A stretch of DNA of 44,143 bases from Arthrobacter subterraneus (GTDB lineage Bacteria > Actinomycetota > Actinomycetes > Actinomycetales > Micrococcaceae): the NCBI RefSeq assembly GCF_900099735.1, contig NZ_FNDT01000019.1, positions 1-44,143 on the forward strand, given 5' to 3'. How positions within the stretch are numbered: the first letter of the stretch is position 1; the number at the start of each line of letters is the position of its first letter. Shown here piece after piece: positions 24,511-33,477 of the stretch. Under the pieces are notes generated by a model. The model did no database searches and was not told the origin of the DNA. It saw nothing but the letters and a program-made list of their open reading frames with translations. Both the position numbers and the translations under genes were made by a program.

Positions 24511-25834
24511 TTGGATCCTCCCCTGCTGCTTCGTCTGAGACTTTCTGTACCGCTTGTGCGCCCTTCGAGGCGCCGGTTACCACCGCGCCTGCGGCCATAC
24601 CTGCCGGACCCGCCGCTGCGCCAGCTCGTGTCGCTGCGGCACCGGTCGCAGTTCCCCCTGATCCCACACCGGCCATCGCAGGAACGCCGGTACTCGCTCC
24701 GGACGGGCCAGCACTTTTGCCTGTTGCACCTGGGGTCGGTTTCGCGCCGCCCGGGCTACTGCCTGTAATTGAGCTTCCCGATGGTGAACCGGAAGTCTGA
24801 GGGCTGCTTCCCCCGCCGTTGGAACTCGATCCGTCGGAGTTGCTACGGCTAGCTGGCGTGGGTGATGCTTTGCCGGCCCCCCGTCCAGCTGCACCCAGGG
24901 ATCGAGCGCCCGAAGGCAAGGCCGCAGCGGCCGCTCCCACTGCTCCTGCAGCCATTCCGCCACCTCCACCGGCAACTGCACCCACCATCGGAGTGACGAA
25001 CCGCAGCAACGCCGGCAGGGCAACAAGTGCCACCACCATGAGCGCGATACCGGTGATCGTGTTCAACAGGACGTTCGCGCCTGAAAGTTCACCATCCACT
25101 AACCGGAACGCAACTGCATACACGATGGCCGCAGCGGGTTTGTAGAGGATGAAAGCCAGCGTCCAGCCAGTGGTTTTTTGGAACCACTGGCGACCCATTT
25201 CGGTGTTGGTGAATGCCGCCGTAGTCGGAAGAATCCCCGCCAGGATGACGAGCATCCCGCTTCGGACCACCATCAGAACGATTTGAAGCACTGATGCGAT
25301 GATTCCGATCAAGCCAAGGATGATCACCATGAAAACGGCTATGTCGCCCTCACCCATCAGCATCATAGTCTGGATAGCCGGGGCGAATCCGGTCCCGTCG
25401 GTGGCCTGGTCGATGATCCACGATGAAAAGCCGTCAGAGGCCACGATCAGGAAAGCAATCACAGCCAGACCCATGCCCGAGACCAGTGTCAGAGTTAGCA
25501 GGGAACGGACCAGTTCACGGATCGGTGCACCGCGCTGCTCCCACATCAATCGGCTACCACCGACGATGACGGCCAGGACTGCCAGCGCAGCGGTCCAGTA
25601 CCAGAGGCCGTCCTGCAAGAAAGAAACGGTGGGCGAGCCCGTCACACCATCGTTCGTGGTCAGGTTGCTCGTCGGCATATCGACCCAGAAGGTGGAAAGC
25701 GTGATCACGACCTGGCTCAAGGACTCAGCAACAGCGCGGGCCAGATTCTCAATCGCATCGCCAACTGCAGTGCCAACCCATTCTTCCGCTGCGCAGCCGA
25801 ACTCGAGGAAACCGCAGTCTTCTTCCTCATCCAT
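24491..25834 (-). CDS. VirB6/TrbL-like polytopic membrane protein
   Basis: A 447-residue integral membrane protein with five to six hydrophobic segments in residues about 78-290 (for example LWYWTAALAVLAVIVGGSRL and FMVIILGLIGIIASVLQIVL) and a long Gly/Ser/Pro/Ala-rich tail. The N-terminal FLEFGCAAEEWVGTAVGDAI is typical of the actinobacterial conjugation version. It likely forms the inner-membrane part of the transfer channel. It overlaps the SCO6880 gene by 20 bp and starts 4 bp after the VirB8-like gene. Confidence 0.87.
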   Translation of the reverse strand: MDEEEDCGFLEFGCAAEEWVGTAVGDAIENLARAVAESLSQVVITLSTFWVDMPTSNLTTNDGVTGSPTVSFLQDGLWYWTAALAVLAVIVGGSRLMWEQRGAPIRELVRSLLTLTLVSGMGLAVIAFLIVASDGFSSWIIDQATDGTGFAPAIQTMMLMGEGDIAVFMVIILGLIGIIASVLQIVLMVVRSGMLVILAGILPTTAAFTNTEMGRQWFQKTTGWTLAFILYKPAAAIVYAVAFRLVDGELSGANVLLNTITGIALMVVALVALPALLRFVTPMVGAVAGGGGGMAAGAVGAAAAALPSGARSLGAAGRGAGKASPTPASRSNSDGSSSNGGGSSPQTSGSPSGSSITGSSPGGAKPTPGATGKSAGPSGASTGVPAMAGVGSGGTATGAAATRAGAAAGPAGMAAGAVVTGASKGAQAVQKVSDEAAGEDPSGSNSQ

Positions 25835-25837
25835 AGG

Positions 25838-26590
25838 CTAGACCCCGCTCCAAGGAATGTAGTCGCTGAGGTCGTTGAGCTGCGTTGGCTCATTAAGCAG
25901 CTGGCCGTTGTCGGCGATTTCGGTCTTCCAATCTCCATCCGTCCAGCGAAGCGGGATGGATGCGTGGCCTACGGCCCCGTTCTGGGTCGTGAAGGCGATG
26001 TCGACATTTGCTGATTCATCTGTGTATGACAGAAGCCGAAATCCGGAGATTTGGACGGATGTACTGGAACGTGATGATGGATCGCGCTCAGCGAGATCCT
26101 CAAGCGCAGCTTGCTGGCCCGCGCTGGGTACAACGAGCTGTTCCGTGAGTTTGCGTTGCATTTCAACGTCTTGCACAGAACCCAATCCCACTAAATTGGC
26201 TGCCGCGAAGAGCGCTCCAGCCGGTGTCTGTGCAAAACATGAACGGAATCCGTCTTCACTAACCACGCCCGGACCAATCGTCGCCGGAGCCGTCGGAACG
26301 ACAGTAGTTCCGACTAATTCCCACTCACTGTCTGGAGCCACACCGAGCGCAGAATCATCGCTCCCAGGGAGGCCACAGACACTTTCTTTCCCGGTCGCAT
26401 CGACGGTTGGTGTCTCCGAGGCGGCACTTGTAGGTGCTGTTTCTCCTGTGTCCGCTTCATCGTCCCCACGAGGCAGGAATGCAATGACGGCCACCGCGGC
26501 GATTAGCGCCACAACGAGGGCTGCGGACAGGATGAATCCGGGCCGGGTGAAGGGGTTGCGTTCGGTCTTGTCGGGGGTTGTTTCACTCAT
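25838..26590 (-). CDS. VirB8/TcpC-like anchored conjugation protein
   Basis: A 250-residue protein with a short cytoplasmic N-terminus, one membrane helix (about residues 19-40, FILSAALVVALIAAVAVIAFL), a Thr/Ser/Glu linker and an extracytoplasmic domain ending WTDGDWKTEIADNGQLLNEPTQLNDLSDYIPW. The topology and the NTF2-like appearance of the C-terminal domain are those of VirB8 or TcpC-type assembly factors, but the sequence is too divergent to be certain. It is co-transcribed with the secretion operon. Confidence 0.75.
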   Translation of the reverse strand: MSETTPDKTERNPFTRPGFILSAALVVALIAAVAVIAFLPRGDDEADTGETAPTSAASETPTVDATGKESVCGLPGSDDSALGVAPDSEWELVGTTVVPTAPATIGPGVVSEDGFRSCFAQTPAGALFAAANLVGLGSVQDVEMQRKLTEQLVVPSAGQQAALEDLAERDPSSRSSTSVQISGFRLLSYTDESANVDIAFTTQNGAVGHASIPLRWTDGDWKTEIADNGQLLNEPTQLNDLSDYIPWSGV

Positions 26591-26609
26591 GGGTGACCTC
26601 CTGGCCGGT

Positions 26610-26903
26610 TTAGACGAACGCGGTGACGAGTCCGGATGCTCCTGCGACGATGACGCAGCCGGCGAGGACCCAACCGAGGCGGGCGAGTCCTTCGCCGCCT
26701 TCGCCGCGGCGGGTTTGGATCATCATGGTGATGCCGGCGATGATGACGCCGAGGACACCCAAGGCGAGGGCGATCCATGCGGCCCATTCCAGGATGGTGA
26801 GCAGTCCTTCGGAGCCTGGAGGGGCTTCGCCGCCGCCAGGGTTGGGTACTTGAGCGAGCACAGTGGCTGCGGCGGACTGCGCGCTGAGAGCTGAGTGAAT
26901 CAT
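26610..26903 (-). CDS. VirB2-like small membrane protein (candidate pilin)
   Basis: A 97-residue protein from the ATG at 26903 with AAAGG eight bases upstream; a TTG at 26918 is a weaker start. It has a Gly/Pro-rich segment and two hydrophobic helices (TILEWAAWIALALGVLGVIIAG and GWVLAGCVIVAGASGLVTAFV) with a basic/Gly loop between them, the layout of VirB2/TrbC pilin-like proteins. In Gram-positive systems such proteins may line the channel rather than make pili. Confidence 0.75.
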   Translation of the reverse strand: MIHSALSAQSAAATVLAQVPNPGGGEAPPGSEGLLTILEWAAWIALALGVLGVIIAGITMMIQTRRGEGGEGLARLGWVLAGCVIVAGASGLVTAFV

Positions 26904-26944
26904 TGGGAGACCTTTCAATTAGAGGCGACGCGGTTGCCTGTGTT

Positions 26945-27541
26945 TCAGGACAACAGCGAATTGATGTCGGTAATGAATTTGCGGGTGTCGCGCGGTAACT
27001 GATCAGCTTCCGCATCACCTGTTCGCCACGCTTCCACCCACGGCAAGTGCCAAAGTCGTGGTGCTCCTCCACCCACGATGGTCGCGAGATCACGCAGCGG
27101 CTTAGGGAGTTTCCCAGGAGCGTCGGCCAGCACGGCCAATCCCATGAGCTCCACGTGCGGAGGCTGGGGCGAAGTCCACTCGATGAGCGCCCGTCGCGCT
27201 GACTCCAAACCGTTCATGTTGGATCGACAGACCAGCAGAACACGGGGAGGCATTCCCGAGTTCTCGATGACCGGCCAGGCGTGCTGTGTAGGGCGGGACC
27301 CGTCGATCAAACGCGCTACCGCGCTTTCTCCCGCTCCACCATGTACGCCGACGATCCAAAGAGCAGCGGAACCAGTGACATACCGGCGAGGAAGTCGGTC
27401 AGCTGCTTCAGGTTCAGGAATGCCTTTTTGAGGCAGGGCCGCACCTGTCAGCGGAGGCTGAGGAAGAACGACAGGTTCCGCCGCAACCTGAGCAACTGCT
27501 GGTGCAGCAGCTGCTATCCAGGCGTTCTGAGACTGATTCAT
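26945..27541 (-). CDS. DUF6668 protein (degenerate ParA-like)
   Basis: A 198-residue protein, first in the secretion operon. After an Ala/Pro-rich start it shows SAALWIVGVHGGAGESAVARLI, a P-loop-like sequence that ends GES instead of GKT/S, followed by PPRVLLVCRSNMNGLESARRAL and LPRPL-like LPKPLRDLATIVGGGAPRLWHLPWVEAW. This is the DUF6668 family of actinobacterial transfer regions. Loss of the P-loop lysine suggests that it does not hydrolyse ATP in the usual way. Confidence 0.8.
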   Translation of the reverse strand: MNQSQNAWIAAAAPAVAQVAAEPVVLPQPPLTGAALPQKGIPEPEAADRLPRRYVTGSAALWIVGVHGGAGESAVARLIDGSRPTQHAWPVIENSGMPPRVLLVCRSNMNGLESARRALIEWTSPQPPHVELMGLAVLADAPGKLPKPLRDLATIVGGGAPRLWHLPWVEAWRTGDAEADQLPRDTRKFITDINSLLS

Positions 27542-27673
27542 ATATCCCCCCTTCCAAATCGGACATGATCTTATAAGTCGTTAGTGACCAATTGGTGCCG
27601 TCCGCACCATCAGGTTAGTTGGTTTATCGCTATATAGCTACATGTATCTGTATTTAGCGGTTTTTTATGTACT
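27542..27673. promoter_or_regulatory. Divergent promoter region of the two transfer operons
   Basis: A 132-bp AT-rich gap between the minus-strand secretion operon and the plus-strand HTH operon. It contains a small palindrome GCTATATAGC (about 27630-27639) and AT-rich tracts. It is the only space for both operons' promoters, so the HTH protein encoded at 27674 is a good candidate to bind here. Confidence 0.5.
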
Positions 27674-27934
27674 ATGGCATCTATGGAAGGCGACCAGCTA
27701 GTGGGAGTTTTGGAAGAACGGTTCGCGGAGTACCCCGAACATCTCACCCTTGAGCATCTAGCGGAGATCCTCGGGGTGAAGCGTCCCACCGCCTATCAAT
27801 GGGTACGTAACGGCGTGATCCCCGCTTACAAAGTGGGAGGCGCATGGATCATCTACCGCGATGAGGTGTTGGAACACCTGCGTCAGTCTCGGAACATCCC
27901 GGCCCCGCCGGACCCGGACACACACACCGAATAG
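27674..27934 (+). CDS. Excisionase-type helix-turn-helix regulator
   Basis: An 86-residue protein with the HTH_17 pattern: LTLEHLAEILGVKRPTAYQWVRNGVIPAYKVGGAWIIYRDEVLEHLRQ. The recognition helix follows LGVKRPTAYQW and the GG.W.I..DEV strand is the wing. It lies at the head of the plus-strand operon with the hydrolase gene and faces the secretion operon, so control of conjugation genes is likely (inference). Confidence 0.87.
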   Translation: MASMEGDQLVGVLEERFAEYPEHLTLEHLAEILGVKRPTAYQWVRNGVIPAYKVGGAWIIYRDEVLEHLRQSRNIPAPPDPDTHTE

Positions 27935-27956
27935 CGGTTATTCCAGGGGGAACAGG

Positions 27957-29024
27957 TTGAAGTCAAAAGGTCTCATGTACACGGCGCTGGCTTTGGTTCC
28001 GGCGTTGTTTTTAGGGCTGATTCTGCTGATCGTGCTTATCAGTGGCAGTGAGCAGTCGGCCTCGGCGAGCGATTGCACCCCCGTGGACACCTCTGACGTT
28101 GATCCCGAGAACCTACCCACCGACAGCGTTGCCGGCTACTCCGGCGAGCAGCTGGTGAATGCAGCACTGATCGTCAACGCCGGCAAAGCCATGCAGCTGA
28201 GCGTCAAGGGCCAGACCATCGGCGTTATGACCGCCATAGGGGAATCAAGCCTGCGCGTCCTGGACCGCGGGGACAAAGCAGGGCCGGACTCCCGGGGCCT
28301 CTTTCAGCAGCGCGACAACGGGGCCTGGGGCTCATACGAAGACCGCATGGACCCAACCACCAGTGCCACGAATTTCTTCAAGGCACTCCAGGGCGTCGAA
28401 GGCTGGGAATCTCTTTCCCCCACCGAAGCCGCGCACAAGGCCCAGCGCAACGCAGACCCGTTCCACTACGAGCAGTACTGGGCTGACGCCGTAGACGTTG
28501 TCGCCGCGGTAGCCAACGTCGAGGGGCTGGAGACTTGCCTCTCCGGGAATCCCCAGCTCAACGGTGAAGGCGATGACCTGCCCTGGCCCAATTCCCCTTA
28601 TTGCCCTATCGGCGGCACCTGTCCTGCCGGCGCGGTATCGCCACTGGGCATGTACAACAGGGAATGTACCGACTTCGCGCTCTGGAGACTCAACGCCATG
28701 GCCGGGGCCACTAGCGACCCGTGGAAGTTCCATAACTCCGACCTGCAGCTGGGCAACGCCGAAGAGTGGATCAACGCCTGGTACCGGCAGGGCTGGGACG
28801 TTGGCCAGGAACCAGCAGTTGGAGCGGTTGCCTATTACGCGGCCAACGTCGGCGGGGCCGGTGCCGTGGGGCACGTAGCCATCGTCTCCTCTGTGAACGA
28901 CGACGGGACAGTAACCATCGAGGAATACAACGGCCAAGCACCACCCAACGATCACCAGTACGGCATCCGCAACATTCAACCCGACGAGGTCAGCGCCTAC
29001 CTCTACTTCCCGGGCAAGGACTAA
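27957..29024 (+). CDS. VirB1-like peptidoglycan hydrolase with CHAP domain
   Basis: A 355-residue protein from the TTG at 27957, with GGGGGA six bases upstream. A signal anchor (about residues 7-30) is followed by a lysozyme-like domain with IGESSLR (Glu96) and SRGLFQQRDNGAWGSYEDRMDP, and by a C-terminal CHAP cysteine amidase domain with Cys237 in NRECTDFALW and His306 in GAVGHVAIV. Two-domain hydrolases like this open the cell wall for the conjugation channel in Gram-positive systems. It is co-transcribed with the lipoprotein gene 12 bp downstream. Confidence 0.9.
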   Translation: MKSKGLMYTALALVPALFLGLILLIVLISGSEQSASASDCTPVDTSDVDPENLPTDSVAGYSGEQLVNAALIVNAGKAMQLSVKGQTIGVMTAIGESSLRVLDRGDKAGPDSRGLFQQRDNGAWGSYEDRMDPTTSATNFFKALQGVEGWESLSPTEAAHKAQRNADPFHYEQYWADAVDVVAAVANVEGLETCLSGNPQLNGEGDDLPWPNSPYCPIGGTCPAGAVSPLGMYNRECTDFALWRLNAMAGATSDPWKFHNSDLQLGNAEEWINAWYRQGWDVGQEPAVGAVAYYAANVGGAGAVGHVAIVSSVNDDGTVTIEEYNGQAPPNDHQYGIRNIQPDEVSAYLYFPGKD

Positions 29025-29035
29025 GGAGAACGCCA

Positions 29036-29608
29036 GTGAAACCATCTCTCACCGCACGGAAACACGGAAAGCTATATTTCCGCGCAAGCACAGCTGGCCT
29101 GATCGCCGCTACTCTCATGGTCTGCACCGCATGCTTCAACGCTGACAGGACGGGATCCACCAGCGACGACTCACCTACCGCCGAACCGACGCCCACGAGC
29201 ACCTACACGCCCTCCCACAGTGCGGGGGGCGGGCCGCAGGCGCCGGAGACCAGCGTGCCTGCAAATCCGGAGTGGCTTCCCGGCGACGAGGAAGCGGCGA
29301 AGGACGTGGCGGTCAACGCGATGCGTGACTTCGCCCGGCCAAACGTCGAGGAAAAGCAATGGGCCAACGAGTTCGCCCGCTGGCTCACACCAAAAGCCAC
29401 CGCCGACTATTCGGCGGTGGACCCCGCGAATGTGCCGGCTACCGAAGTTACTGGCCCAGCCTCCCTTGAGATCGACCGTGCCAACGGGTTCGGTGCCACA
29501 GCCACCGTTCCCACCGATGTCGGTGACTATCAGGTGCAACTGCTTCGCCAAGGGCAGGACGAACCATGGAAGGTCAACCGCCTCTACCCGCCCGAGGGCG
29601 CCAGCTAA
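29036..29608 (+). CDS. Secreted lipoprotein of the transfer operon
   Basis: A 190-residue protein from the GTG at 29036, with AAGGAGA nine bases upstream. A basic N-terminus and hydrophobic stretch end in MVCTACFNAD, a probable but not ideal lipobox with Cys33. A Thr/Pro/Ser linker precedes a small domain (KDVAVNAMRDFARPNVEEKQW ... YQVQLLRQGQDEPWKVNRLYP) whose WKVNRLYP end recalls NTF2-like domains of conjugation lipoproteins. It probably sits outside the membrane near the transfer channel. Confidence 0.75.
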   Translation: MKPSLTARKHGKLYFRASTAGLIAATLMVCTACFNADRTGSTSDDSPTAEPTPTSTYTPSHSAGGGPQAPETSVPANPEWLPGDEEAAKDVAVNAMRDFARPNVEEKQWANEFARWLTPKATADYSAVDPANVPATEVTGPASLEIDRANGFGATATVPTDVGDYQVQLLRQGQDEPWKVNRLYPPEGAS

Positions 29609-29659
29609 CCCCGAACGAGCTCTTTACCGATCCGCCTCTGACGTAAAGGAAACCCAAGC

Positions 29660-31114
29660 ATGACCACCAGCAGCCAGACCGAAGTGTCGGCCTTTCCCCA
29701 CATACGTGCGGTTGTCCGCGCCAACGGCACCGGAGAAGTCGTCATCGCCGGAAACTCCCGGCCGATCGATGCCCCAGACGAGACGGCACTGCGCCGGGAA
29801 GCGATGACCCTTATCACCGCACAAGCAAGCGTCTTGGCGAGGCCGGTGCGCGTCTACACCGAAGGGCCCGAAGGTGACGGTGAACTGATCGTGCACCCCG
29901 ACGGCAACATCGAGGAAGTTGCCGCCGAAACCAAGGGTCGCAGACGGCGGACTGCAACTCCCCCATCCTCGGCGGACTCCGACGCCGGAGCGGGCGGCGA
30001 AACAGTCAGAGGCTCAGACCTCACTCCCCCACCAGCAGCACCACAGCCAACTGACGCGCAGGAACCGGCTACCCAGGCTGAACTGCCTATGGATTCCGTA
30101 CCCGCGGCAGCGCCCGCCGAAACGCAGTCGGTTGTACAAGCAGCAGAACGATCCGCACAGCCGCCAGCGGCTCCCAGCGCCGAGGCTCCGACACGGCGAA
30201 GCCTGAAGGAAACTTCCTTCCTGATCAGCGACCCCGTCGTACAGCCGGCCACACAGGGCTTCCGGGGCCTCATGACCCGTATCGGCCTTCGCATGGACCC
30301 CTCCGAGGCAGAATTGGCCGAGCGCGCCGATATCCATTCGGTAAGCCAGCACTGGCCGGGCCCACGCACCATCGCCGTTGTGAACCGGAAGGGAGGCGCA
30401 AACAAGACCCCCACCGTTGCCGCCCTCTCCGCCGTGTTCGCTCGCTACGGCGGCGGCGGAGTCCTCGCCTGGGACAACAATGAGAACCAGGGCACCCTGG
30501 GCTGGCGCACCGAGCAGGGCCCACACACCTCCAGCGTGCTGGACCTGCTGCGCGACAAGGAACAACTGCTTTCCCCACTGGCGCACAACGCACTGCTGGC
30601 GCACTACGTGCACCACCAAACCGAGGACAAGTACGACGTGCTGCGCTCAGATGAGAATGACGAAGGTGACCACGAAATCTCCGCCGATGAAGTCGACGCA
30701 GTACATTCCGTGGCCGCGAAGTACTACCGGATGATCATCATGGACTCTGGTAACACCGCCCGGGCCGCGAACTGGCGTGCCATGATCGCCCACACCAACC
30801 AGCTCGTCATCCCCACGACCACCATGGAAGACCGAGCAGAAGCAGCCAAGCTCACCCTGCAGACCCTCACAGCCAGGGACGAACACTCAGCAAAGCTCGC
30901 TGAGGACGCTGTCGTGATTATCTCCCAATGGAAACCCGAAGACGGAGACGAAGCCCGCCGAATCGCAGCCGGCTTCGAACCACTCGTCCGAGCCGTCGTA
31001 ACCGTTCCCTACGACCCGGCCCTCAAAGCCGGGCGCATCCGCCACAACGCGCTCAAGCCCGCCACACAGCGAGCCTGGCTCGCGGCCGCAGCCGCAGTCG
31101 CAAAGGGCCTTTGA
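29660..31114 (+). CDS. ParA/MinD-like ATPase of the transfer operon
   Basis: A 484-residue protein. Residues 1-75 form a small N-terminal domain, followed by a Pro/Ala/Gln linker (about 95-190). The C-terminal half is a ParA/MinD-type ATPase: TIAVVNRKGGANKTPTVAALSAVFA (deviant Walker A, about residues 236-260), GVLAWDNNENQGTLGWR and the Walker B-like MIIMDSGNTARAANWRAMI. Its place after the hydrolase and lipoprotein genes points to a conjugation role, such as polar placement of the secretion machine (inference), rather than plasmid partition, which has its own ParA at 33478. Confidence 0.85.
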   Translation: MTTSSQTEVSAFPHIRAVVRANGTGEVVIAGNSRPIDAPDETALRREAMTLITAQASVLARPVRVYTEGPEGDGELIVHPDGNIEEVAAETKGRRRRTATPPSSADSDAGAGGETVRGSDLTPPPAAPQPTDAQEPATQAELPMDSVPAAAPAETQSVVQAAERSAQPPAAPSAEAPTRRSLKETSFLISDPVVQPATQGFRGLMTRIGLRMDPSEAELAERADIHSVSQHWPGPRTIAVVNRKGGANKTPTVAALSAVFARYGGGGVLAWDNNENQGTLGWRTEQGPHTSSVLDLLRDKEQLLSPLAHNALLAHYVHHQTEDKYDVLRSDENDEGDHEISADEVDAVHSVAAKYYRMIIMDSGNTARAANWRAMIAHTNQLVIPTTTMEDRAEAAKLTLQTLTARDEHSAKLAEDAVVIISQWKPEDGDEARRIAAGFEPLVRAVVTVPYDPALKAGRIRHNALKPATQRAWLAAAAAVAKGL

Positions 31115-31161
31115 AACCGATGAGAGGTATTTCCCGCGACACGCGCGCTGTTACGGAAGTT

Positions 31162-31185
31162 AAACCTATCCCTAGGGATAGGTTT
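31162..31185. promoter_or_regulatory. 24-bp perfect palindrome, candidate operator
   Basis: The arm AAACCTATCCCT and its exact reverse complement meet at a CCCTAGGG core (31170-31177). It ends six bases before the ATG of the small regulator at 31192, so binding there would block its transcription or translation. It shares its core with the palindrome at 2602-2631. Confidence 0.65.
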
Positions 31186-31191
31186 GCCCGT

Positions 31192-31428
31192 ATGGGACAG
31201 ACTCTCCGCCGCGCACGCGGGACAGGCATCGGAAACGTGCAGGTCAACTACACCATTCCCCCAGAGTCCAAGAAAATCCTGACTGAGTTCTCTCGCCGCA
31301 TGGGAATTAGCGCCTCAGAGGGCTTAGAGATGGTGTTAGCGCACCTTGAATTCGAATCTGATGGTCTTCCCGGTTGGGTCGACCGCGACCAACTTCCGGA
31401 GGCTTTGCCTATCGCAAAGGCTAGTTAA
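31192..31428 (+). CDS. Small RHH-like regulator
   Basis: A 78-residue protein starting MGQTLRRARGTGIGNVQVNYTI, then a RHH-like PPESKKILTEFSRRMGISASEGLEMVL and LGWVDRDQ-type tail. The start is chosen at 31192 because a 24-bp perfect palindrome lies just before it; an in-frame ATG at 31120 would place that palindrome inside the coding region. It is likely an autorepressor or plasmid copy/transfer regulator. A hairpin terminator follows at once. Confidence 0.7.
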   Translation: MGQTLRRARGTGIGNVQVNYTIPPESKKILTEFSRRMGISASEGLEMVLAHLEFESDGLPGWVDRDQLPEALPIAKAS

Positions 31429-31434
31429 AGCAGA

Positions 31435-31456
31435 AGGCCCGCTAGAAAGCGGGCCT
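31435..31456 (+). terminator. Hairpin terminator
   Basis: AGGCCCGC and GCGGGCCT pair perfectly (8 bp) around TAGAAA, directly after the regulator stop at 31428. It separates the transfer operon from the replication gene. Confidence 0.75.
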
Positions 31457-31568
31457 CCGTATCAAGTTATCCAGCTTCTCACCGCGTCTCCGCCAAGTTT
31501 CCCGGTGAAAGGCTCCAATCACGACACCCATTTTTGGGTTCCGTAACCTAGTAGAGAGTGTACACCGG

Positions 31569-33404
31569 ATGCCTTTGGGCTCAACGGATTCGCTTGCGCC
31601 ACGCCGTGAGCTGTCCCCCCAGGATGCGTGGGTGTTAGCACCCCTCATCGCAGGACAACCCGTATATCGGACTGGTCGTTGGATTGGCGACCGCTTCCAA
31701 TATCCGCGGCCGCGCACACCATTGCGCATCACAAGGACACTGCCGGCAGCGCCTGCGGCTGTTCTCATCCACGACGTCGACGGGTCTGTACGAACCCTTT
31801 GCCTCGACCTGGACACCTCCAAAGCCCGCAAGGCCGTCGTCGACGATGACGCAGCGCGCCTCACCCGAATGCTCACCGAGGCAGGTCTTTCCTACGTCGA
31901 GGACCGCTCCCCCAGCGGCGGACGGCATGTGTACGTGCCGCTGCAGGAACCGATCACCGCCGCTGAAGCCCGCGAACTAGTGGAAGCCCTCATGTTTCGC
32001 GCGCCGAGCCTTGACCCCGGGCCACATCAAAACGTGACCGACGGGTGTATCCGTGTTCCAGGCTCGCTTCACAAGCGCGGTGGACACCAGATGCTCATCA
32101 CTCCCCTGTCCGACGCACACGCCGTCCTGACCCGACGCAATCCCGCAACTAGACTCGCTCGACTACGCGCTGACCTTGCCCCTGAGCTGCTCCGACTACA
32201 ACAGGCGAAGCAGCGCACGAAGGCACGCGTACAAGCGGCCTCAACACTCCAGCAGGCGCCACCCTCTGACGGCCAGCCGGTACGTACTGACTCCCCACTG
32301 CGTGCAGTAGCCCGCACAGGGCTCTACGACACCACCCGGTATGCCAGCGACTCGGAGGCCCGCATGGCGGTCCTGAACCACTTCGCTGCCTGCAAATGGA
32401 CCGTTGAGCAGGTACGCGCCGGCCTCACTGGCCAGTACGCCGGCCTCGCAGCCCTTTACGGAGACAAAACCGAGCGGCTTCTGCCCATTGAATGGGCGAA
32501 AGCCCAAGCCTGGACCACCGCGAAACCCACCTCCCAGAAGGGTGGGAGAACCTATGCCCGTATTAACGACACAAGCCCCACTGAACTCACGGGGGGCTCT
32601 GCAAACCCCAGCACTCACGCGATCCATCAACTCGTCAACGACATCGAAAACGTCGTGTACGCGGTTCTTGACCATCGCTGCAAAACCTACGGCCGGGCCG
32701 GCCTTAGCCTCCGTTTGCTGCTGCGCGCTGTGCTTGCCTACATGAGGACCACCCAGAACAATCTCCTCGACGTCGGATGCCGCACCTTCGCCGTTGCACT
32801 CGGCAAGGACCACGCCACGATTGCCCGACTCCTGCCCGTGCTCGAACAAGCCTCGGAAGGCATCCTGACCCGCATCCAACGAGGCCGCGGCCGCAATGCT
32901 GACACCTACCTGGTCCAACTGCCGCAACGCTTCGAGCAGCTCGCCCGCGACCTCACATGGCGCCAGGGCAAGATCCACGCAATTCGGCCAGTCTTCCGCG
33001 TTCTGGGCGATGTCGCCGCCCTCACCTACGAAGCTATCGAACGCGGCCGCCGCTCCCCCACCACTGCAGAAATCATCCAATCCACCGGGATCTCGCGCAC
33101 CGCCACCACCGACGCACTAACTCGCATGGAAACCCTGCGCATGATCCGCCGGCACCACGGACGCTGGGAAATCGTAGCCACGACCGGGCTCCAGGAGCTG
33201 GCAGACCGCCTGGGAGCCACAGAAGACCGCCAGGAACAGATCACCCAATACCGCAAAGAACGCGCAGCCTGGCACGCATGGCTGGATCGGCATCTCACAC
33301 CGCGCATAGATGAACACGACATCTACGACAGCGAGGTCGATGAGTATTGGCTACCGCCTATGGACCCCGGCGACGTCCAAGCCTCCCTATGGCATGCCGC
33401 TTGA
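31569..33404 (+). CDS. Replication initiator with primase (AEP) domain
   Basis: A 611-residue replication protein. Residues about 60-190 form an archaeo-eukaryotic primase-type domain: TLCLDLDTSKA (Asp80, Asp82), SPSGGRHVYVPL (His120) and DPGPHQNVTDGCIRVPGSLHKRGG. The C-terminal third contains helix-turn-helix regions (TTAEIIQSTGISRTATTDALTRMETLRMI) for origin binding. Such primase-HTH proteins initiate replication of many actinobacterial plasmids. The gene is followed by a 48-bp perfect palindrome and then parA, the usual neighbourhood of the origin. The initiation site itself is not identified. Confidence 0.88.
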   Translation: MPLGSTDSLAPRRELSPQDAWVLAPLIAGQPVYRTGRWIGDRFQYPRPRTPLRITRTLPAAPAAVLIHDVDGSVRTLCLDLDTSKARKAVVDDDAARLTRMLTEAGLSYVEDRSPSGGRHVYVPLQEPITAAEARELVEALMFRAPSLDPGPHQNVTDGCIRVPGSLHKRGGHQMLITPLSDAHAVLTRRNPATRLARLRADLAPELLRLQQAKQRTKARVQAASTLQQAPPSDGQPVRTDSPLRAVARTGLYDTTRYASDSEARMAVLNHFAACKWTVEQVRAGLTGQYAGLAALYGDKTERLLPIEWAKAQAWTTAKPTSQKGGRTYARINDTSPTELTGGSANPSTHAIHQLVNDIENVVYAVLDHRCKTYGRAGLSLRLLLRAVLAYMRTTQNNLLDVGCRTFAVALGKDHATIARLLPVLEQASEGILTRIQRGRGRNADTYLVQLPQRFEQLARDLTWRQGKIHAIRPVFRVLGDVAALTYEAIERGRRSPTTAEIIQSTGISRTATTDALTRMETLRMIRRHHGRWEIVATTGLQELADRLGATEDRQEQITQYRKERAAWHAWLDRHLTPRIDEHDIYDSEVDEYWLPPMDPGDVQASLWHAA

Positions 33405-33408
33405 AGAT

Positions 33409-33456
33409 CATTCAGTAATGCAATCATTCATGCATGAATGATTGCATTACTGAATG
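33409..33456. repeat. 48-bp perfect palindrome between rep and parA
   Basis: A 24-base arm (starting CATTCAGTAATGCAATCATT) is followed without spacer by its exact reverse complement, centred on CATG/CATG at about 33432. It begins 5 bp after the rep stop. A second palindrome ATGCTTGCAAGCAT (33467-33480) overlaps the parA start. These are candidates for a partition site, ParA/partner operator or origin element. A perfect palindrome this long can also act as a terminator hairpin. Confidence 0.85.
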
Positions 33457-33477
33457 TATGAAAGTATGCTTGCAAGC

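Noticed and set aside
29660..31114. Reading the ParA/MinD-like ATPase as the plasmid partition ParA
   Set aside because: It lies in the conjugation operon with a long N-terminal extension, and a separate ParA with a coupled partner lies next to rep at 33478.
33454..33477. Earlier ATG starts of parA at 33454 and 33466
   Set aside because: They fall in or between two palindromes and add residues not expected in this ParA type; the ATG at 33478 gives a normal N-terminus.
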